The notes under the pieces are model-generated. The model saw only the letters and a list, made by a program, of their open reading frames with translations, did no database searches and was not told the origin of the DNA. This document shows, piece after piece, positions 59,001 to 64,000 of a stretch of DNA of 64,000 bases. Location: NCBI GenBank assembly GCA_038030265.1, contig CM075939.1, positions 45,241,253-45,305,252 on the forward strand. The letters are read 5' to 3'. The translations under genes and the position numbers were made by a program. This DNA comes from Corythucha ciliata (lineage: Eukaryota; Arthropoda; Insecta; Hemiptera; Tingidae). The first letter of the stretch is position 1, and every line of letters begins with the position of its first letter.

Positions 59001-62000
59001 CTTGAACAGGGGGGGGGGGGAGACGTTGGATCCTCAAAGATCTTAACAGATTTTCATGCACCGGGGTCGGTCCAGCCAGAGATCGTAAGAGTCGGAGGAA
59101 TTGTGATGGTTTCCAGTCACCTAATTCCTCTTGGGAGAGTAGCTGTCGAACACGTTGAGACTCGGAAACAGAAAGGCGTTCGATGAGAGCGTTTTTGAGA
59201 GTTGTATAGGGGTTCTGCGCAGGAGGTGTTGCTACTAGGTCTTCGATTTCGCTGATATATCGTTCGTCGAGTTGAGAGATACTTCGTTGTCTCTTGAGTG
59301 ATGCCGGCGAGAGCGAATTGGGCAACTACTTGAGAAAACCACAATGTCGGTTTATTTCTCCAGAACGGAGGAAGTTTCGGAGTGACGCGGCTGACGAAGG
59401 CGGGGTTTGCGTTTTGAGGAGCGGCTTGATTATCGTCGCCGACCGGTGGAGCGGCGGGAGGCGTCAACTCTTGAATTTGTTGGCGTAATTGAGCGAGTTG
59501 CTCAACCAATTCTTCGATGTTGGCCATGTCACGTCGAGCGTCGGGGTCGGATGTCGAATGTTCTTGTTAATGAACGTCGCGGGTCACCAATCAGAAGGTT
59601 GCGTGTTCATATCACGTCGGGGTCACCAATTTGAAGTGGTTTGGTTATCACTTCTGAATGAGACGCTTGAGACGAAAAAGTATTTTATTTTGACAGAAAC
59701 CAAAAACTCAAAAGTAGAAATTCTAAAATCGGAACGGCACTAAATTCATATGTTCCTTATAAAACAACGTGGTCCAAAATTTTCGCCACACCGTCATGAT
59801 AGCTTGGTTACCAAAACTCATGAAAACACGATCCGTTCACATAAAATCAGGCTCTATATTTTTGTATTAATTTTTAAAACTATTGGGTTGCGGGACCCAT
59901 TTGAAATAGGCTAGATAGACTGATGACGCAATAACAGCCTTCGCATAACCTTCACAATGGCTTCCCACAAATCAAACAATAGGACTTTAAAGAAAGGGGA
60001 TGGTCAAGAAGGGGCAACACATGATAACAGCCATGATGCGGAGGGTTGGGAGGGGTCACGACCCTTTAGTTACGTCACGAGTCACAGACCGGCCGTTTAA
60101 GGTAACAAAAAAAAGTGGCAAGTTTTATTATTTCGCTATAAATCGAAATCAATCATTTACGCACTAATATTCAATTACTGGTCATATTTAGTCATTGTCT
60201 TTAGAAAAAAAATGTCTCCAGCGATTTTTATTTCTTATGTTACTTCCTCATTATTAGTGGATGACGGATGAGAGGGAGGGGGATCACCGCATCGCGCGGC
60301 AAAATGAAATTAGCTTCCCGCGGCGGCAGAAAGCAAAATCCAGCCCTGCCAAAACTTGCAATGTGGCTTTAAAAGTTTAAACTAACGTAAGTCCGTACAT
60401 TAACTTGCAAGTTCGTTTAAATTAAGAGTCAAAGACCCAGAATTTTCAATTGCGCGGATATTCAGCCAGGTGAGACGTGAAATTGTGTCAAATGAGGACT
60501 CAAGCATAGAAGCTCACAAATATTTATCTCTAAATTACACGGCTATTCGTCAGGGTATGGGTGCAGTCGGAGCCGGCTAGCCGACCTAAAAAAATAAGTC
60601 CTCAAACTTGCTATTTCACTGAAATTAAATCCTAAAACTTGAAATGTCACTAAAGTTACGACTGGAAACATTTCAATTTGCAAATACATGTAAATGCTGG
60701 CAAGGGGTCTCAACCCGCAAAAACAAATTGTAAACTTTCAATTTTCCAGATATAGCATCTAAACTTGCAATTTTTCCGAAATTAAGCTTTTCGTAACTTG
60801 CAATTTTATTCAACTTAAGCCCCGAAACTTTCATATTCTCAAGAATCAAGACTCGAAGTCCTGAAACTCTCAATTTTGCATAGATTCAGGCAGAAAGCTT
60901 GGGGTTTTGGTCAAAATTAATTGCGAAATAAATGCGGCTCTAACTATGGCCACGCCTGGACTCATCAGCCCGGCAATGGGGCTGAGATCGTGAGGGCCGG
61001 GGATCGTAGTGTGGTAGCGCTTCTGTTCCCGGTATTGTGCGGCTTCATCGGCTCAATTGCCGGGCTGATGAGCCCAGGTCCGAGTAGCCCTGGTGGCTAA
61101 AGGTCAAAGGTCGAAACAGAGACTGAACCGTGCCTTCGGTGCAACCTTTGTTCATTGGTTTGGCAACGCTAAAATAGGACAGACGAAACAGCAGCAGTTC
61201 GGACAGGCCACGACTTTTGTCTAAAAATCCCATAAGAGTTTGGAGCGGGCTATGCGTACTCGTAAGGGGATTGTAAATGCACTGCCACGGTTAAAGTTGC
61301 TCACTACAGATATTTTGTCCGTGCCTGAAGTAACCATTTTGTTGGTTGAAACTCAGCAATATAATACTCACATTTGAATGATTTTCCACTCTTTTCTAAT
61401 CCTTTTCGTCACACGATCGATTTCAACTCGAGTCTCATCGTCCAGTGTATCACCATAGTCGTGAAAATTGCGTCCTTTTGCAATGAAAATTCGGTCCAAA
61501 CTTTTCCTGTGCCTGAGAAGGACCAACATGGTTAGCCCAGCGTTTGTCATCAGCACATCCCAGTGGAGAGCCTCGGCTCGTAAGCTTTGATCTTCTTTTT
61601 CAATGAAAACGGTGACGTATTGAAAACCTGCGTGCGACCATAAGAAGAAAAATGCGATGACGATGTGTATTCTTGAAAAAACGCCTACGTGAAAAAAAAA
61701 AAAAAAAGTAGTGCTTAATTGCGGTTTCGTCATTGTCGATGGCATACCTGTCACGTAGCACGAGCCGATTACATAAAAAATACCGTAAAATGCCTTAAAT
61801 CCTTTCTTGAGATAATTCTCGTCCTGTGAAACCACATAAAAGGGTTACTCGAGTAAGTGTACCTAATTTCTTACCTATACCCGCTGGCTTCCCTCTGCCA
61901 GCTGGGCCCAGAGCTTCCTGGGAGGCCGCCAGACCGGGCTCCCTTGTTCAGCCCCATATATCGTAGATCACAAAATTTTCTTTTTTGATTCAGATAATTC

Positions 62001-62218
62001 AGTGTGTGTGTGAAATATCACAACAAAATTTTACGGTCACGGCATTCAATGAGGGGGGGGGGGCAAGAAAAATTCTACTTATGTGGGGAATAACGGCATG
62101 ACACGGTGCTCCACTGAACGTCTTTGGAGCTTATCGAACGTTAAAATAATTCGTAATTTATTCATTGACCAAGTCACGTCCTGCCTACCTCATTTTTAAG
62201 ACTACCCGATTCCACCAT
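50082..62218 (-). CDS. Odorant receptor (7tm_6), copy 2, open reading frame intact
   Basis: Exons: 62218-62189, 61823-61748, 61684-61372, 52553-52456, 52400-52222, 52150-51978, 51901-51802, 50574-50470, 50372-50082. All have GT...AG borders and matching phases. The last exon probably contains a further 66-nt in-frame intron at the position seen in copy 1. Length is 454 residues unspliced there, or 432 spliced, near the usual 370-450. Landmarks are those of copy 1: [13 protein letters not shown] in the exon where copy 1 has a stop, 50 residues from YPIE to VLG, and a C-terminal SYYTLLQS. It is predicted as a seven-helix, Orco-dependent odorant-gated channel subunit. The third intron is ~8.8 kb and holds satellites and a gypsy element. 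Expression cannot be judged. Confidence 0.82.
51050..51220 (+). pseudogene. SWIM/YqaJ-like gene fragment, unit 2
   Basis: Keeps the second half of the 39342-39640 fragment ([30 protein letters not shown]), then a stop. The Tyr here is TAC where unit 1 has TAG. The first ~240 nt are deleted. Confidence 0.35.
53160..53740. repeat. Minisatellite family C arranged as a long inverted repeat
   Basis: 53363-53545 and 53556-53738 are inverted copies of each other. The outer ~60 nt ('gctttggacatcatggggcc' ... and its complement) match almost exactly. The arms are made of family C units. Transcription would give a hairpin of roughly 170 bp. Specific to unit 2. Confidence 0.7.
53900..54790 (-). repeat. 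Minisatellite family A array (reverse orientation), unit 2
   Basis: Starts with ~200 bp shared with 42885-43080, then continues with ~32-bp units not present at that place in unit 1. 54790-55363 is unique AT-rich DNA with poly-G runs near 54990 and 55248. Confidence 0.8.
55397..55555 (-). repeat. LTR of the gypsy element (3' LTR on minus strand)
   Basis: 159 bp, starts TGAAGTGG and ends TTCGCCACA. It matches 59632-59790 nearly base for base, which suggests a recent insertion. Flanked outside by CCGT (55393-55396). The adjoining inner sequence on the minus strand, AAGGGGGTGA, is the polypurine tract. Confidence 0.9.
55556..58675 (-). pseudogene. Gypsy pol: protease, reverse transcriptase, RNase H, integrase (one stop)
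   Basis: Reading right to left: protease with [12 protein letters not shown] (near 58560), reverse transcriptase with [23 protein letters not shown] and the catalytic [11 protein letters not shown] (near 57650), RNase H ([16 protein letters not shown]), then an in-frame TAG at 57085-57083. The frame goes on with [16 protein letters not shown], an integrase zinc-binding region ([14 protein letters not shown]...CLACQRSK), and the D,D,E core ([30 protein letters not shown]). The stop TGA at 55558-55556 touches the 3' LTR directly. Apart from the TAG the frame is open over 3.1 kb. It overlaps gag in another frame, consistent with ribosomal frameshifting. Confidence 0.85.
58624..59527 (-). pseudogene. 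Gypsy gag with CHCC knuckle (one frameshift)
   Basis: Starts [20 protein letters not shown] at 59527. The capsid part ([20 protein letters not shown]) runs to about 59290. The frame then shifts and continues as [15 protein letters not shown] and [19 protein letters not shown] to the nucleocapsid. The knuckle [18 protein letters not shown] is C-x2-H-x9-C-x3-C, differing from the usual CCHC. An Arg/Ser-rich stretch precedes it. A short deletion or indel near 59285 caused the shift. Confidence 0.8.
59573..59628 (-). promoter_or_regulatory. Primer-binding region with 39-nt tRNA-Trp imprint and second PBS-like copy
   Basis: 59590-59628 on the plus strand equals the 3' half of tRNA-Trp from position 38 through CCA, except T at 59610 where tRNA position 58 is A. 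A three-base spacer (59629-59631) separates it from the LTR. Directly inside lies ACGTCGCGGGTCACCA (59574-59589), the same tRNA 3' end with one extra base, looking like an older 18-nt PBS. Normal PBSs stop at about 18 nt. Confidence 0.8.
59632..59790 (-). repeat. LTR of the gypsy element (5' LTR on minus strand)
   Basis: Second 159-bp LTR, TGAAGTGG...TTCGCCACA, followed outside by CCGT (59791-59794). Confidence 0.9.
60340..60905 (-). repeat. Minisatellite family C, unit 2
   Basis: ~31-bp units. From 60507 ('gcatagaagctcacaaa') the sequence is collinear with unit 1 from 43116. Confidence 0.7.
60958..61077. mobile_element. Small hairpin element in receptor intron, unit 2
   Basis: Copy of 43541-43657 with the same inverted ends and small internal differences. 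Confidence 0.6.
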
Positions 62219-62844
62219 AATTCCCTGGTGTACGTCCTCAGGGAAGACGAATAAGAATATCCCAACGAAAAAAATAAAAAAATTGGATCAGAGACTATTT
62301 GGTTATGACTCATAAAAGTACCGAAAACGAATGGTTTCGTCCCCGTTTGTTTTCCACATAAAATATCGAAATAAAGAAGGGTGTACATGTATACAAATTG
62401 TATCGTGTCTGTTAGTCAGTAATTTACTGAAAATCAATAGCCGGATTGTCATTTCTAACTTTGATTCACGGAAAATTATATGTTAACGTTTGCTACGACC
62501 AAAAAGTGGGCGGAGTAATATCACACCTCAAGTAAACTCAGCGTAATTAGTAAGTACTAGCATAAACACTCCAACAGCTCACTTATTTATTATTAATTGC
62601 TGCACATTTCACTCTAGAAAAATCTCTCGACACAGAAGGTCCTCAAAAACAACTTTTTTTTAATGATTATTATTATTTTCTCAGGAGTTCCGCCTTCCCG
62701 CGATAATTTGGTAGTTCTGGGCCTCTGGGGCCACTTATAAAGCATTACGTTACAATAATCAAGTTATTGAGTGAAAAATCGAGGATTTCAAGGGAAAATT
62801 GGAGGCTTCCGGGAGTTAATTAAATCACGTTTTATAGTTAAAAT

Positions 62845-62845
<1 letters not shown>

Positions 62846-62882
<37 letters not shown>

Positions 62883-64000
62883 AGAAAAACTTTTATTGTA
62901 TTAATATAATGCATTGGAGCTGTGACCTGACTAACATTGGTAGATTGGTTGAATCTAATTCACGCGGCACTTGGCAAGTGATGGGTGTCCATTGACACGC
63001 CTCACTCAATTGATTTTGTCTTGTGTTTTCACTATTTGGATGCAAAATTAGTTAGGTTTATCACAGATACGTTTTTAGTTATCACAGAACAGGTTTCAAT
63101 TATCACAGGTCCTTTTGTTGTGGAGTAGCATCATAGTTCATCCCAATAAATCGGTTGTTCTTTTCCTCTTGAGCCTTCTTCTGTCACGAGTAGGTGGTGT
63201 ATTGTTGACTAGATATTGGAGTTCTATGTTTTCATGGGATTCAAGCGCTGTGAAGTGTCGGTGGCTGCAGTATTGCTGCTGTTCTTAAGAATTTCGTTGA
63301 CCAATGGGATATCCAAATCCGAGTGCAGTGTTGAATTTCGTATGTACCATGGTGCTTTAGAAACAATTCTTAGGATTCGGTTTTGTAGTGTTTGCACTTT
63401 TTTAATTTGGCTGTTCGATACTGTTCCCCATATTTGACATCCATACATCGTTCAAACGAGTTACTTTTAGCTAGCACGGCGACATTATCAGCGAACATAG
63501 CTGTAAGGATATCTGGATTGTTAGGGAAGTCGCTGACATAGATGAGGTTGAGAATGGGGCCAAGGACGCTACCCTGCGGTAGCCCAGCGTTAATTGCGTG
63601 CGGTCTGGATTTCGCGCCTCCGTAAGTGACACTGTAGGTTTTTCCGGATAGATAAGATTTGATGATCCTGAAGTAGGTGTCAGGTAGATGTGGTCTGAGT
63701 TTTAGCAGCAGTCCGCTATGCCAAACCTTGTCAAACGCTTTTTCATTATCGATGAACAATCCCATACAAACATTTTTTTCTTCATACGTATTCAGTATTT
63801 TGTCGACTACCCTGTGAAGTTGTTGAACGTTTGGAACGAAAGCCTAACTGCGTTGATGGTAGTATCAGTTCGAAGAGGGGCAGAAGTCGTGATAGGAGTA
63901 ATCTTTCAAAGACTTTGGAAAGAAGTGAGAGCAGGCTAATAGGCCGGTATCCTTGAATGCTTTGGCTGTTTTTTCCTGGTTTGGGAATCATTATGATCAT
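62846..64000 (-). pseudogene. Jockey-like LINE, 3' part, unit 2 (continues past the window)
   Basis: From the right: a reverse-transcriptase start at 64000-63790 (IPKPGKNSQSIQGYRPISLL, LGFRSKRSTT), then AFDKVWHSGLLLKL, INAGLPQGSVLGPIL and MFADNVAVLAKSN, then a ~310-bp deletion and the C-terminal MYGCQIWGTVSN and WYIRNSTLHSDLDIP. A 3' UTR (about 62880-63250) and a long T run (62846-62877, the A-tail on the minus strand) close the element. The FADN motif is shared with unit 1. Confidence 0.75.

Larger units (their letters stand above)
55397..59790 (-). mobile_element. Ty3/gypsy retrotransposon, CsRn1-like clade
   Basis: 4394 bp with 159-bp LTRs and a 4-bp target duplication CCGT (55393-55396, 59791-59794). 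The clade assignment rests on a Gag Cys-His box of CHCC type, a tRNA-Trp primer-binding site and the 4-bp duplication, all known for CsRn1 relatives. It lies on the same strand as the receptor, in its third intron. One frameshift in gag and one in-frame stop in pol make this copy inactive. Confidence 0.85.
55364..60249. mobile_element. TIR element with GAGGAAGTAACA ends, split by an LTR retrotransposon
   Basis: Inverted copy of 17682-18172. Left piece 55364-55396 and right piece 59791-60249 together rebuild the whole element. The gypsy element sits between CCGT duplications. Flanks are 'aat' and 'att' as in the first copy. Confidence 0.8.
46453..64000. repeat. Segmental duplication, unit 2 (continues past the window)
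   Basis: Collinear copy of 30973-46168. Compared with unit 1 it lacks about 31475-32800, 23 nt near 33231, about 35530-37850, about 39255-39490 and about 39920-40928, and a ~310-bp piece of the jockey-like LINE. It has extra DNA at 52660-53890 and the nested elements at 54.1-60.5 kb. Confidence 0.85.

Overview
This window is nuclear DNA from an insect. Genes are split by short AT-rich introns with GT...AG borders, there are two copies of an odorant-receptor (7tm_6, insect-specific) gene, and most of the rest is transposable elements of animal type (LINEs, BEL/Pao, a CsRn1-like Ty3/gypsy element, hAT-like and other TIR elements, tRNA-derived SINEs). A hemipteran is plausible but cannot be fixed from the sequence. 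Nothing is bacterial or viral in layout.

Layout. 0-5.4 kb: degenerate minisatellite (family B), a SINE tail between two direct repeats, AT-rich DNA with homopolymer runs, two small foldback elements. 5.4-9.4 kb: an I-type LINE with endonuclease, reverse transcriptase and RNase H, broken by frameshifts and one stop. 9.7-14.9 kb: a hAT-like element with a perfect 8-bp target duplication whose interior is a ~32-bp minisatellite (family A), more family A arrays, and tRNA-derived SINEs. 14.9-21.7 kb: a large foldback-like element holding nested TIR elements and a second minisatellite-carrying element. 21.7-22.1 and 24.4-26.4 kb: further arrays.

22.8-28.1 kb holds the only clearly host-like genes apart from the receptors. 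They are a head-to-head pair of small signal-peptide plus single-membrane-segment proteins. The rightward one has two tandem copies of its last two exons, each with its own stop, which looks like an alternative 3' exon cassette.

30-64 kb is a tandem segmental duplication. Unit 1 (about 31.0-46.2 kb) and unit 2 (about 46.45 kb to the window end) each carry, in the same order, a LINE fragment, a truncated BEL/Pao element, a nine- or ten-exon odorant receptor on the minus strand, and a jockey-like LINE. Unit 2 has lost several blocks (about 1.3, 2.3, 0.24 and 1.0 kb, plus 23 bp). It also gained, in one receptor intron, a TIR element that is itself interrupted by a CsRn1-like LTR retrotransposon with 159-bp LTRs and a 4-bp target duplication. 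Receptor copy 1 has an in-frame stop; copy 2 reads open throughout.

The most unusual item is the primer-binding region of the gypsy element. It contains 39 nt matching the 3' half of tRNA-Trp, not the usual ~18. The single mismatch is at tRNA position 58, normally m1A, followed by an older PBS-like copy. This looks like a fossil of reverse transcription running past the tRNA stop signal.
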